From positions 100,502-164,501 of the forward strand of contig WPIO01000264.1 in assembly GCA_009760855.2 (NCBI GenBank): a stretch of 64,000 bases of DNA, in the 5' to 3' direction. Positions 1 to 11,100 of the stretch are shown in pieces. How positions within the stretch are numbered: the stretch's first letter is position 1; each line of letters opens with the position of its first letter. A program made the position numbers and the translations under genes. This stretch comes from Cristatella mucedo (taxonomy: Eukaryota > Bryozoa > Phylactolaemata > Cristatellidae). The notes below the pieces were generated by a model. It was not told the DNA's origin, made no database searches, and was given only the letters and a program-made list of their open reading frames with translations.

Positions 1-800
1 AGAGGCATTAACGGATCCATAGCAATATATAACTTTCATTGTGTATTGCTAAGTAAGAGAAAACAACCAAACAGTAACACCAAATTTTAAGGAATAATAG
101 TGGCCAGATAGAATCTGGATAGAAAGCATTGTCTTACGATGTGCCCGGCGAAAAGTAAGAACGTTTTCCGGCAAAAATATTGGCGTTAGTTTAGGCAGCG
201 TTATTACTGGTACAATTTTGGTCAATAAAGTCCATCGTAGTAAGGCTAACTAATTTATTCAGTTTGGCAATTTTGAATTCAGCAACCGTAGTGTGCTATA
301 GATCCTTTTATTTGAATATGACTCAATCCCGAGAGAATTCTCTTATGCTAAAAGTAAGATTTATTTAATTCAAAGAGCCTTAGAGGGAGTGCTTGAGTTT
401 TTTTTATTAAAATAGTCACATCAATTTTTTTCTACCTTTTTTATGTCTGAATGCAGCCTAGTTTAAGTACAGCAATTTACCTTCGCCTTAGGCTATGATA
501 TTTAACTTTTTTTTAAATCTCCGTCTATACAAGCCAGCTCATAGCACCAAGATAACAAAAAGCTGGAATGCTAATTTTGTCAGATCGCTTAGGCATATGC
601 AACTATAAGCAGTCATTTCCAAGTTACAAGTGTTAAGAACTATTCAAGTTGCAATATATCACGTGGGCCCAGTTAGCTTTTTATTCATTGAATAATCAGT
701 CAGACATGCTCTGACTGTAGCAATGTGCTGTGCTTCGTACTCCGCTTGCTTATTGACCTGTGAAACCTTCCTTTATGGTTATTAAACAGCTATGGAATCT
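1..800. other. No recognisable gene
   Basis: AT-rich unique-looking sequence with frequent stops in all frames. I see no splice-bounded exon, RNA gene or clear repeat here. Confidence 0.5.
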
Positions 801-804
801 CCTC

Positions 805-1145
805 CATCACTAATAAGCTGCATTGCTTGCTCTAACAACTCTGCTATGCTTCCCACTTTCTATTTGCTACGTGAGACTACTCTCCTACTACCGACTATGG
901 CTCATTCTTTTCACCGGTCCTGAGCTGCTACTTCCATGCTACTCACTACATCAACTGCTCTCCGGACTTTTTTATGCTTCCTACTTTCTCTTTGTTGCGT
1001 CAGACGAGGTTTTTCGGCTACCGAGTGCACACCGGAAGCTGCTTAGGCTGTGAGTGAGCTATACAGAAATCTCCTGCGTAACACCCACATAGTCTTTGTG
1101 TCTCTATGGAGTTACAGATGGTGATACATTACATACATTACTTAG
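805..1145 (+). mobile_element. LINE family 2, 3' UTR copy
   Basis: This stretch matches 32990-33240 over most of its length. Shared blocks include gctgctacttcca, a run ending gctgcttaggctgtgag, and cccacatagtctttg. Both copies end in a short run of the pentanucleotide acatt. In the other copy the same sequence directly follows the C-terminal part of a reverse transcriptase, so this is a 5'-truncated insertion consisting only of 3' untranslated sequence. The open frame at 823-1053 lies inside it and is not a gene. Confidence 0.65.
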
Positions 1146-1639
1146 GGATTATATGTCGTTCCGAATTAGGTTAATTCAGTAGGTAGAAGGTAAACAAATA
1201 TCCAGCGTGCTAAGGCAGTCAAATTACATGAAAACGACACTTAGTAAACTTAGCCGAGGGCCCAGAAATGGCAATCATTATTTGAACTTTCGTTGGGTCA
1301 TGATTATGGAATAGCTGTTCAGTCTTTCATACCTTGAGCAGAGTGATAATTTCGTATGCGATGCTAAGCCTTTTAAAATGCTCAGGTGAAGAGAGCAATT
1401 TAATATGGAAAGTGTAACTAAGTTACTATAGGTTATAATCCATTTGCTTTATCGAAGTGAGGTAGGACAGTGAAGTGAGAAGTAGTTTAATGTGATGGCA
1501 TTATTGATGTTTGTGATTAAAGAGATACCTGCAATGTTGTATGCCACCTGCGACAATTTTATCACAGAGACTTGTAGACTGGTAAGTAGTAAGGTGTAGA
1601 ACTCAGTAAAAGGTGATGTAATCACGCTAGACTATAATA

Positions 1640-1925
1640 CTCTTACATAGATTAGCCAAACGTTTTTCAAGGCTGCCAATCTGCAAGAAGACATACTTGG
1701 AACATCCTTTCGACCTTGCTTAAGCTGATACACTCTTAATAGCTCCACTGCCGTCTTGAATCAGCCATGTTTCCTATTTATTTTTTGGAAGATAAAGTAC
1801 GTTCGCTGCCTCGTGCTTTTCAAAATCCGCTTAGGCTTTGAGTGAGCTACAGAAAAAAGCCTTCCGTATACACATTTAGTGCTTAAGGTATTTTTGAGTT
1901 TCAGATTAAGATATATTATACTATA
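1640..1925 (+). mobile_element. Degraded LINE family 2 3' end
   Basis: An older copy of the family-2 tail. The block around 1825-1850 (ccgcttaggctttgagtgag) and the following cacatttagtgctt correspond to the better copies at 1030-1100 and 33140-33210, with many substitutions and no clean pentanucleotide tail. Confidence 0.4.
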
Positions 1926-2247
1926 TCAGTTTGGAGCTGATGTCGTTAAGTTAAATTTCGCTTTAGAGCTCTTAAACAGATAGCTGTCGCATGTAATAAC
2001 AAATTAGCTGGCTTATTTAGATGTTTAAGCAATCATATTTTTCAAGATGTTATGCTATGTTGAAATTTAGGTTAGTTATTATTTCGTAGTATTTGCTTGA
2101 CTTTGCATACATTTAAATATTACTGAGTTTTGCCAACCATTTAAAAACTCAAAACTTAAAACTTGGACGAACGTAACGTGTGGAATCCTGAGGTCAACCG
2201 CCGTCTCTATGGCATCACTGTATACTGCCAATAACCTAACTAACTAC

Positions 2248-2395
2248 GCCGAGCTGGTTTGGTCCAGCGGATAAGGTGCTCACCCCGACCAACTTCTTGC
2301 TAAAGTCGTGGGCTCGAGCCCCAAGGCACATGTGAAGCTCCTGAATAGATATTCTGAATAGAGTTCTCTTGGGGCGCTATATAAATTAGCTATAT
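2248..2395 (+). mobile_element. tRNA-derived SINE
   Basis: The 5' part resembles a tRNA gene. A perfect A-box-type sequence (tggtccagcgg, consensus TRGYNNARNGG) lies near 2270, and a B-box-like ggctcgagccc lies near 2311. The 3' part (gaagctcctgaatag ... ggggcgctata) resembles the 3' end of the CR1/L2-like LINE in this window. Similar copies lie at about 26050, 41637, 44807, 45610 and 60746. It is a mobile element and not a functional tRNA. Confidence 0.8.
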
Positions 2396-2644
2396 ATATA
2401 TTTATTTGACAAGACTGAAATTTTTCATGCATATAAAGCCCCGAGAGAGCTAAAATTCCATCAGCTTAATTTACAATTTTCTGAACGTTTTTCGATAAAA
2501 AAAAACGTAATTAAACGTATTCCATCATCGTTAGCCTACGATGATTGCTTTCACTATCAATGAAAGCAAAAAGGCTTAAGGTAGGTTGCCAAAGCACGCA
2601 GATCGAACGATTTGAGATTAAATTAGTTTGATCTTATCACAGTA

Positions 2645-3375
2645 AAGTAACTCGATCCATGCATTCGCGACATGCCGTCTCGAATTCTGCAACTCACTGC
2701 TTAATGGCCTACCGGCAAGTGCAATAAGGCGATTACAGCTGGTGCAAGACTCTGCAGCTAGGCTTGTCTGTCTTGAGCTTCGCAGTTCCCTCGTTACACC
2801 ACTTCTCGCCGACCTGCACTGGCTACCAGACAAGCAACGGATTGATTTCAAGGTTTTGTCACTCTCACTTTTAGGTCATTTCCTTCTTTGGCTCAAGCCT
2901 ATCTCTCTGATATTCTCCCCTATCAGGCCAACCATCGTACCGCGCGCTTTTCGGAATCCAACAGCCAGGAAATACCTCGGAAAAACTTCAAATCTTTTGG
3001 AGACCGTGCATTTAGTTCGTATGCTCCCAAAGCCTGGAACTCCCTCCCGACTTGCGTCACAACATCCCCTGACCTGACCACATTTGAAAAGAACTTCAAA
3101 ACACACCTATTTAGGACAGCATTTAGTCGGTCCCTGTGATTTGTCCTTCATGTGCTTATGAGTGCTGACACTATGCATGCTGTCACTAACCACATTTGCA
3201 TGCTAACGCTGTGCATGTGACCCCTAACCATTTTATCCATTTTGTTTGTTTATCAAGCATGATATTACTGACCATTCAATGGCATTTCCCTTTGCAGCAA
3301 ATGTAAAGCGCCTAGAGAGAGATCGAGTTCTCTGATGGAACTTTATCAAGTGTATTATTAGTATTATTATTATCG
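2645..3375 (+). mobile_element. 5'-truncated CR1/L2-like LINE (family 1)
   Basis: Contains the C-terminal part of a LINE reverse transcriptase ORF followed by the 3' UTR and an ATT-rich tail. Diagnostic family features are the helical segment with QNSAARLV-like residues, the DLHWLP motif, and the PKAWNSLPT segment before the terminal FRTAFS residues. The frame is broken: the reading frame used at 2742 shifts near 2880. The 3' UTR carries the repeated tgctgacactatgcatgctg phrases and the hairpin-like end (agcgcctagagagag ... gttctctgatgg) seen in every copy. A dead, truncated insertion. Confidence 0.9.
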
Positions 3376-3899
3376 ATAAATACAGCCTCCAGTCACTAAG
3401 GTGGGTGGATACAGAAGCCACACGTTAGAAAGTCCGAAGACCTTAACGGCTATAAATGTAGTACACAGAGAAAAAGCCGGTACTTCGGCTTCAACAATAA
3501 TGTAAATGTTTAAGGTCATAAAGTGAAACCGTCTTACCCTGAGGCAAAGTCATGAGGGCTACTGAAACATATTAGATATCGTAGTTTTAGTTATGGCGGC
3601 TATGAAGCAACGAGTTTACTTTAGCGAATGAAAGCTGATGGTAACAGGAAGGCTCTCAGGCACATTCTCTACTAATAGAGATGAGAGTTGGTATTGCTTT
3701 AGTTGGGATTGCTTATGGAGCTGTGAATTTAGAATGTCTATTCTGCAGATAAAATGGCCAAAATATATCCAGAAGCCCTGTAGAGGAACCTGTTTTAATC
3801 TTTCAAAGTAACTTTCTTTTATTTAAAATTAAAATCAATGTTATAATGCAGTTACTGTTTATTGATAATTTTCAGTCTACCCCATGTTACTGCCCCTCT
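3376..3899. other. No recognisable gene
   Basis: Unique-looking AT-rich sequence between a LINE copy and a microsatellite. I looked here for the missing downstream exons of the DOMON gene and found no convincing one. Confidence 0.4.
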
Positions 3900-4060
3900 A
3901 TATTCATATTCATATATTCATATATTATTAATATAATATATAATAATATATATAATAATATATATATATAATATATAATATATAATAATATATAATAATA
4001 ATAATATAATAATAATATATATATATAATAATAATATATATAATATATTTCATATATTCA
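3900..4060. repeat. (TAATA)/(AT) microsatellite
   Basis: Irregular mixture of ata, taata and at units over about 160 bases. Low complexity, no coding potential. Confidence 0.9.
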
Positions 4061-4734
4061 TAGAAGCTAGACGATCATAAGCACATAAGCAGAAGGGCTC
4101 TGCAGTCACATCTTTCGACTTTTAATCGTGAAGCCTGCAACATGAAAGCTTTCTTTCATGAGGGAAATTCAGTGATACCTGTCAATTCCTTCAGGAGATT
4201 GGCTTGTAGGCTTTTTAAAGTACCACTTGCTTCATGCAAACTGACCTTTTAGTGCGAGGAGAAACTTATTTTCACTACCTAACGTGGCGTCAACTCTCAG
4301 CTGTTGTAATCGTTCCAATAGCCTAAATTAAAAACTTTTGTAAACTTTTTTCAGCGTCTCCTTATCAAGCAGAATTTCTCAGTATCAGCATTCTGCAAAT
4401 TCGCTTGTTTTCGTTCTATTATCCAATGGCTCCGGAATGCAGTTACCCATGTCTTCTCCAGTCCCACCACAGATCTTCCGACTCGTGTCATTCGGTTGTA
4501 CGTCCAGCGACTTACATTTTCTTGCATATGACTTGCGTGCTTCTGATACAGAAATTCCGGGACACTAAATGGTGTGTCTATAGTGAATAATATCAGAGAA
4601 TGATGCTTTAAGGCTGTTAGTAGCAACGAAGTAACTTTCTATCTTCAAGCTAAGAAACGGATCACAATAAAAAGCACCATGCACCAAAGTTCGCTAGCTT
4701 AGCATATATACTTATAAGGATTGCAGTTATTTAG
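4060..4734. other. No recognisable gene
   Basis: Open frames exist on both strands around 4351-4626, but neither has a recognisable domain or convincing splice sites. If the DOMON gene continues here I could not see it. Confidence 0.4.
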
Positions 4735-4809
4735 TAATATATATATATTTAGTAATATATATATATTTAGTAATATATATATATATTTAGTAATATATAT
4801 ATATATTTA

Positions 4810-4878
<69 letters not shown>

Positions 4879-4922
4879 CTATATATATATATATCTATAT
4901 ATATATATATATATATATATTG
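4735..4922. repeat. AT microsatellite with TATTTAGTAA minisatellite
   Basis: The left part is a tandem repeat built from atttagtaatatatat units (four to five copies from about 4735). It grades into a long pure (AT)n run. It lies just downstream, in gene orientation, of DOMON exon 3, inside the presumed next intron. Confidence 0.9.
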
Positions 4923-5018
4923 ACGCTCTAGATAAGATCATTACAATAGAAATATAATCCAGTATGACTGTGAGCCAAGCAGCAATGAGGGAAGGTGTGG
5001 TTGTGTTACAGGCGATAC

Positions 5019-5165
5019 CTTTATAGGCATGTCGTCTGGATCGCATGTGTCGAGAGCTCTGGTAAATGTGGCTTTCATCTGCCCGTTTGATACACTGCCA
5101 TAAATCAGAACGTAGTCCTGCTTGGCATCTAATGGCGGTACAGAGGTACTCACACCATGTCGGTC
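5019..5165 (-). CDS. DOMON gene exon 3
   Basis: 147 bases, exactly 49 codons, phase 0 at both ends. The acceptor is a pyrimidine-rich tract ending tttttcag before 5165. The donor is gtatcg after the AAG codon at 5021-5019. Encoded residues include [20 protein letters not shown] and [10 protein letters not shown], the second half of a DOMON domain, with the usual R-x-L-x-T-x-D-x-x-D motif. Another minus-strand frame across the same region is a shadow. The final DOMON strand (usually an A-Y-G ... Y-H segment) is missing and must be in a further exon. Confidence 0.8.
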
Positions 5166-8100
5166 CTGAAAAAATTAGCACAACTATGCAAGAAATCTAG
5201 CAACAGGAAATTTTGGAAGCATTTGGGATCCAACATTTTTCAAAAGAATGCAAAGACGAAGTACCGATTGAGTTATCCGTTGGACAAGGCGCCATATTAT
5301 AGGTACTGCTAACATCTTGAGCTGCTGTAGTGCTATAGCTGACTCTTTCCGAGTATGAGTAAGATGCCTAACTTTAATTTTCCATCTAAAGCTCAAGACA
5401 CTGCTCTTAGATACTAACCTTTTTAAACCATTTTGAGAAAAAAATAACGATGCATGAATATTTTTTCACCCCTGAGCTTAGAAGCTTCGTCATGCATGAA
5501 TAATCTACATGAGTTTTAGTGCTAGGAAATGAAATGAGAAATAAGTTAGTCGTGAAAGCGTGGTGCATTAAGCAATATTTTCTTCAGAAAGTCAGTCAAG
5601 CGCTTGCGTGAGTAAAAATTTCTCTTTTGTTAGGGCATACTGCATCGAGTACATGCCTGGCCATTAATCAATAGTACAACTAACCATCGCAGTGGTCCAT
5701 ATGTCTCATGATTGCTTCCGAACTGCTGCAACGTTGGACTCAGTACTGACTAGAGAGTCTTCAGATTTTGCATTAGTGAAATTTCTACCGAAGCAAACAC
5801 CAACAATTTTGCAGATTTTTTGTGGGGAATGCATTAATTGTCATCCGAGATTTTCCTACACATTAATTGTGCAAACTAGCCATTTTGCAAGGCTCCATAT
5901 CACCATAGATCCAATCCATGTATACGATTTAGACCTCCTTCAATGTTATATAAATACTTTATTTTGCTAGTAATTTTATTTTTATTCTATTAATTCTGTT
6001 CTTTTTATCCTTCATTCATTTTTATTGTTCTGGCTACAGTTCTTACTAACCAGTGGGCATAAGTGTCCGACAGTTGACTTTAGCATGCTAGCCTTATCGG
6101 GATACTAGTTTGCTTCTGAATGCTTGATACCGCTCACACGTTACTTACTCTTAGGTACTGATTCTCTTAAAGCTAGATATAAATAACCTTCAAGCGGATT
6201 ACAATCTCTTAGGGTGCTAGACTAATGACCTAATATTATATTAGTAATTAATATTAAATATAATTTTTTGGTTGAAATGACGCGGCAGCACATTCTCATT
6301 GTTGTTCCCAGTTAATTATCATCGATATATTTAGACATCTCGATTAGTTTTTTAGATAGATGTGAAGAAGCATATATGCCGAATGCTCACATATTGACTG
6401 CTATATAAATGAGGCTATGACATCAGTTAACGCTTTAAAATTTTTGTTATTTTGAGATCAACGGCAATCTTGTAAGTGTGAATGGATTTCTTTTGGCCGT
6501 CTCATTTACGGTCTTATTACGTACCTGCAAGATCAGGCCACTTTCAATCAATTTAGTTGCTGATATCATAGTATCAGCAACGTCAAACCAGCGATTTAAA
6601 TTACTTTGAGTAGGTTTAAGGTGTTCATCTTAAGTAAAATAATTCATTACCTGTATACTGACAATCCCACCGAGTGAAGTTACAGTGACAATGTCAGCGC
6701 CCACCATTCCTCCAGTTGGGGAAAATCCAAGTCCGAGAAATCCAGTTGTATTAGCTGTCAGCGTTATCGTCACGCTAGTATTTGTATATGTCCAGGTCAT
6801 CCAGTAGCCGATGCTTGCCGCTGAAAATTTGAGCCAATCTTAAAAGACCAACCACACAAGGTACAAACATTTGTGGACACTGTAATAGAAAAATGGCTAA
6901 ACGGACTCACTGCATCACCCCGAAAGTGTTTCATAACTGCTGTTGTCCTAGCAGCCCTAAAAGCAACGATTATTTATAAAATTAACCTAAACCTGCAAGT
7001 TCCTTGTTGCTTTGCTTTGTCTGGATCTAAGTGCTTACAGAAAATTGTAAGTGCCTACAGAGAAATTGAGTTACCTGAGTGCACCTATCAAGTGTGTTTT
7101 TATTATTTCAATTAATATTAGTATGCGTAATCGTAAAATTTGACAGCGAGCACTTATCACCAAGTGAGTAACTAAGCCATTTGAGCTTCCTGCTAGCAAA
7201 TCGAAAAAGCTAATAAAAAAATTTCATTTCCTTAATGCCTTAGGGAGAATTTCTTATTCTCATTATGCTTTCATACTTCAAAATGACTCTAAATTCCCGC
7301 ACATAATGCGCGAAGCCAAATATATTAGGAACAGGTTATTTTTCCCGCCCTTTGTCTACCAGACCTTTTTTAGGTAGGTGCACGATGTATAAGTTCTTTT
7401 TTATAAATTCCGCATTCCCAAATAATTAATTAAGCAATTAATTATTCGGAGAACTCTTTTACCTCTGCATTTTCAAATTTTGCTTTACTTCAAGTACTGT
7501 TGAGTACTAAGAAAATCACTTTGCAGCAAATGTAAAGCGCCTAGAAAGAGATTAAGTTCTCTGAAGGCGCTTCATTAAGTGCAATATTATTATTATTATT
7601 ATTATTAATATTATAGTAAATTTTGTTCACCCAAAATTAAAGTGTTTGCTGACAACGATCCCTTTGGCTTGTTAGCCAAGCTTCCTGTTCCTTTCACTTA
7701 CGAATTTGTTAAGAAGTCTGGCAGGGGGAGCTATTGTAAACATCAAACTTTCCGAAAACAGCAAGTTAATGCAAAACGCGTGCACAGACTAACAGCTAAA
7801 TTTAACTTATCTCACCGATTGGCAAACTTTCCGTGAAGAACAGCACAACAAAGACGCGGGAAAGAATCAAACTTCTGCTGCAAACACATTTTATCCTACA
7901 TTGTTTCAAAGTTTCTTAAAGTGCATAAGTCACGACAAATTTGAGCCTTTAAAAAATTGCTGTAGTTAGAAGATGTCTTTCTCCACCACACATTAAAAAA
8001 TGGAATGAATAACTTATTATTTCTATATTTGGATATGTTATTAACCGTTCGCTAATATTTGTAGCACAATGACCGGTAGCTGTATCCACCTCACTATGGA

Positions 8101-11100
8101 AAGCTTGCTCAGCAAAGAGAATGACATCAGGTGCTGCCCTCCCAGCATATTCGTATTGAGCTCGCTCCTCCGTAGACAATCTTGTTTGATCTCTCTAGTC
8201 ATTTAGGATAATTCAATTTTTGAACCTTATAAAACTCGCATCTGCTTAGTTTTCGGTAAAATTATATCCCAGTCCGTGCGGAATAGAACTCCATTAAGTG
8301 GTTTTTTGGATTCACTTCTCTTCAGTCATTCAGGTCTTTTCAATATGATAACGTCTCCGTTCCATTCTTTCTAATCAAAGCAACTAAAGTCTGGAGCATA
8401 GCGGGTCTTCGATTTCCCTGTTTCCTTTGCGTACCTGATCAACATTGATTGAGTGAAGTTGATCGTGGGGAAGCAGAAAACCGGCAGTTAGATCATATTT
8501 CTGTCGTCTGTATACTCCTTTCAGTGGAATGACCCTGAGCTTTGACAGGCTTTCAAAAGCTCAATACCTTACAGATTTTTTACAATTAATAATAATAATA
8601 ATAATATTGCACTTGATACAGCGCCCTCAGAGAACTTAATCTCTTTCTAGGCGCTTTACATTTGCTGCAAAGTGATACGCAACAGAATAGTAAGTAAAAT
8701 CATGCTTGAAAAACAAACAAAATGAATAACATGGTTAGGGGTTACATGCACTGGGTCAGCATGCAAATGTGGTTAGGGGCAGCATGAACAGTGTCAGCAC
8801 GCATAAGCACATTGAGGACGAATCACAAGGACCCACTAAATGCTGTCCTAAATAGGTATGTTTTTAAGTTTCTTTTAAATGTGGTCAGGTCAGGGGATGT
8901 TCTGATGCAGGTCGGTAGGGAGTTCCAGGCTGTGGGAGCATACGAGCTATATGCACGGTCTCCAAAGGATTTAAGGTTTGTACGAGGTATTTCTAGACTG
9001 TTGGATTCCGAAAAGCGAGTGGTACGATGCTTGGCCTGATGGGGTAGTATATCTGAAAGATAGGCTGGAGCCATAGAATGAAGAGACCTAAAAGTGAGCG
9101 ACAAAACCTTGAAGTCAATCCGTTGCTTGACTGGTAACCAGTGCAGGTCGGCGAGAAGTGGAGTAATGTGGCAACTGCGACGTTCACGACAGACAAGCCT
9201 AGCTGCAGAGTTTTGCACCAGCTGCAATCGCCTGATCGCACATGCTGGTAGGCCAGTAAGCAGTGAGTTGCAGAAGTCGAGACGAGATGTCACGAATGCA
9301 TGGACCAACATGGACCAATTGATCATTACTTCTCAAGCAGATATTTTTAAAGGCCTGAATAGAGATTGATTAGTTTTGGGATGATGTAAAAGAACACATG
9401 GTTATCCTTAGTGTTCAGTTGGAAACAGCTATTGAAAAGCTAGATCGTTAAATTTTGAACAACCTAAATCTATGGCTCTGGATGCATTGTTCGATATAAA
9501 AACACCACGAGGGGCTTCTGAAGTTAAGGGGGTACTTTTATTACTCCCCTCATCTATTTTTATCGTCTCATTTTTTCCAACGATAGCTACATCTTCCATT
9601 CTTTTTATTGCAGAGACATTCGGGCTCCATGTAGTCTCCAAAAAATTACTAGGCTATGTTATAGTGCACTTTCATCCATCTATTGCTTCAATGCAGCTTT
9701 TGATACCATCGATCACAAAGTTCTTCTAGAGCGCCTCTCATCTCGCCTGGGCATCACTGGCACTGCTCTGCAGTGGTTCAGGTCCTATCTCAGTGGGAGA
9801 CTCCAGAGTATTGCCGTGAATGGACAAAGATCATCTGAAGTACCTCTGAAATATGGAGTACCTCAGGGCTCAGTGCTAGGTCCGGTTCTTTTCACGGTTT
9901 ATACTCTGCCTCTTGCTGATGTGATTGCCAAGCACAATCTAGGCTTTCAATTCTATGCAGATGACACTCAGTTGTACTTTTGCTTTGATCTCTCACAGCC
10001 TTCGAGCACCTCAAATTCTCTAAACTCACTAGCTGCAAGCATTGATGACATCCGCACATGGATGGCAGCAAATTTTCTAAAACAACGATGATAAAACTAA
10101 CTTACTAGTTATGGGCAAACCCATTGTGATTCAGAGATTGGAAAGGCTGACTCTCAAAATTGGCTCTGCCAGCATATCTCCAGTTGAATCAGCTCCAAAT
10201 CTAGGTGTCATATTCCAAAGCGACCTCTCGTTAGACGACCACATCAGCTCCACAGTCAAAGCCGCCTATTTTCAGCTTCATAACATTGCTAAAATTCGGG
10301 CCTGTTTAGATAAAAATACCGCGTCCAAGTTGGTCCATGCATTCGTGACATCTCGTCTCAACTTCTGCAACTCACTGCTCACTGGCCTACCAGCATGTGC
10401 GATCAGGCGATTGCAGCTAGTGCAAAACTCTGCAGCTAGGCTTGTCTGTCGTGAGCGTTGCAGTTGCCACATTACTCCCCTTCTCTCCGACCTGCACTGG
10501 CTACCAGTCAAGCAACGGATTGACTTCAAGGTTTTGTCACTCACTTTTAGGTCCCTTCATCCCATGGCACCAGCCTATCTCTCAGATATACTACCCCATA
10601 AGGCTAAGCATCGTACCACCCGCTCTTCGGAATCCAACAGTCTAGAAATACCTCATACAAACCTTAAATCTTTTGGAGACCGTGCATTTAGTTCATATGG
10701 TCCCAAAGCCTGGAACTCTCTCCCGACCTGCGTCAGTACATCCCCTGACCTGACCACATTTAAAAGGAACCTAAAAACACACCTATTTAGGACAGCATTC
10801 AGTGGGTCCCTGTGATTCGTCCTCAATGTGCTTATGCGTGCTGACACTGTGCATGCTGCCACTAACCACATTTGCATGCTGACCCTGTTCATGTCACCCC
10901 TAACCATATTATTCATTTCGTTTGTTTTTTCAAGCATGACTTTGCTTACCTTTCAATTGCATTTCACTTTACAGCAAATGTAAAGTGCCTAGAGAGAGAT
11001 TAAGTTCTCTGAGGGCGCTTTATCAAGTGAATTATTAGTATTATTACTATTAGCTTTTCCCAGAGTCAGGACATAATCACTCTCCAGGAATTATATGTGT

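Noticed and set aside
2180-2215. Short similarity between 2180 (acgtgtggaatcctgaggtc) and 39483 (cacgtggaattccgaggtcg)
   Set aside because: About 25 bases only and not extended. Too short to call a shared repeat.
2265-2320. A functional tRNA gene
   Set aside because: A and B boxes are present, but the cloverleaf is degenerate and the sequence continues into a LINE-like tail in all copies, so it is a SINE.
9429-9729. Opposite-strand frames of 70-85 codons near 9430-9730
   Set aside because: The counterpart in duplication copy 2 (21640-21910) is frameshifted and shows no coding constraint.
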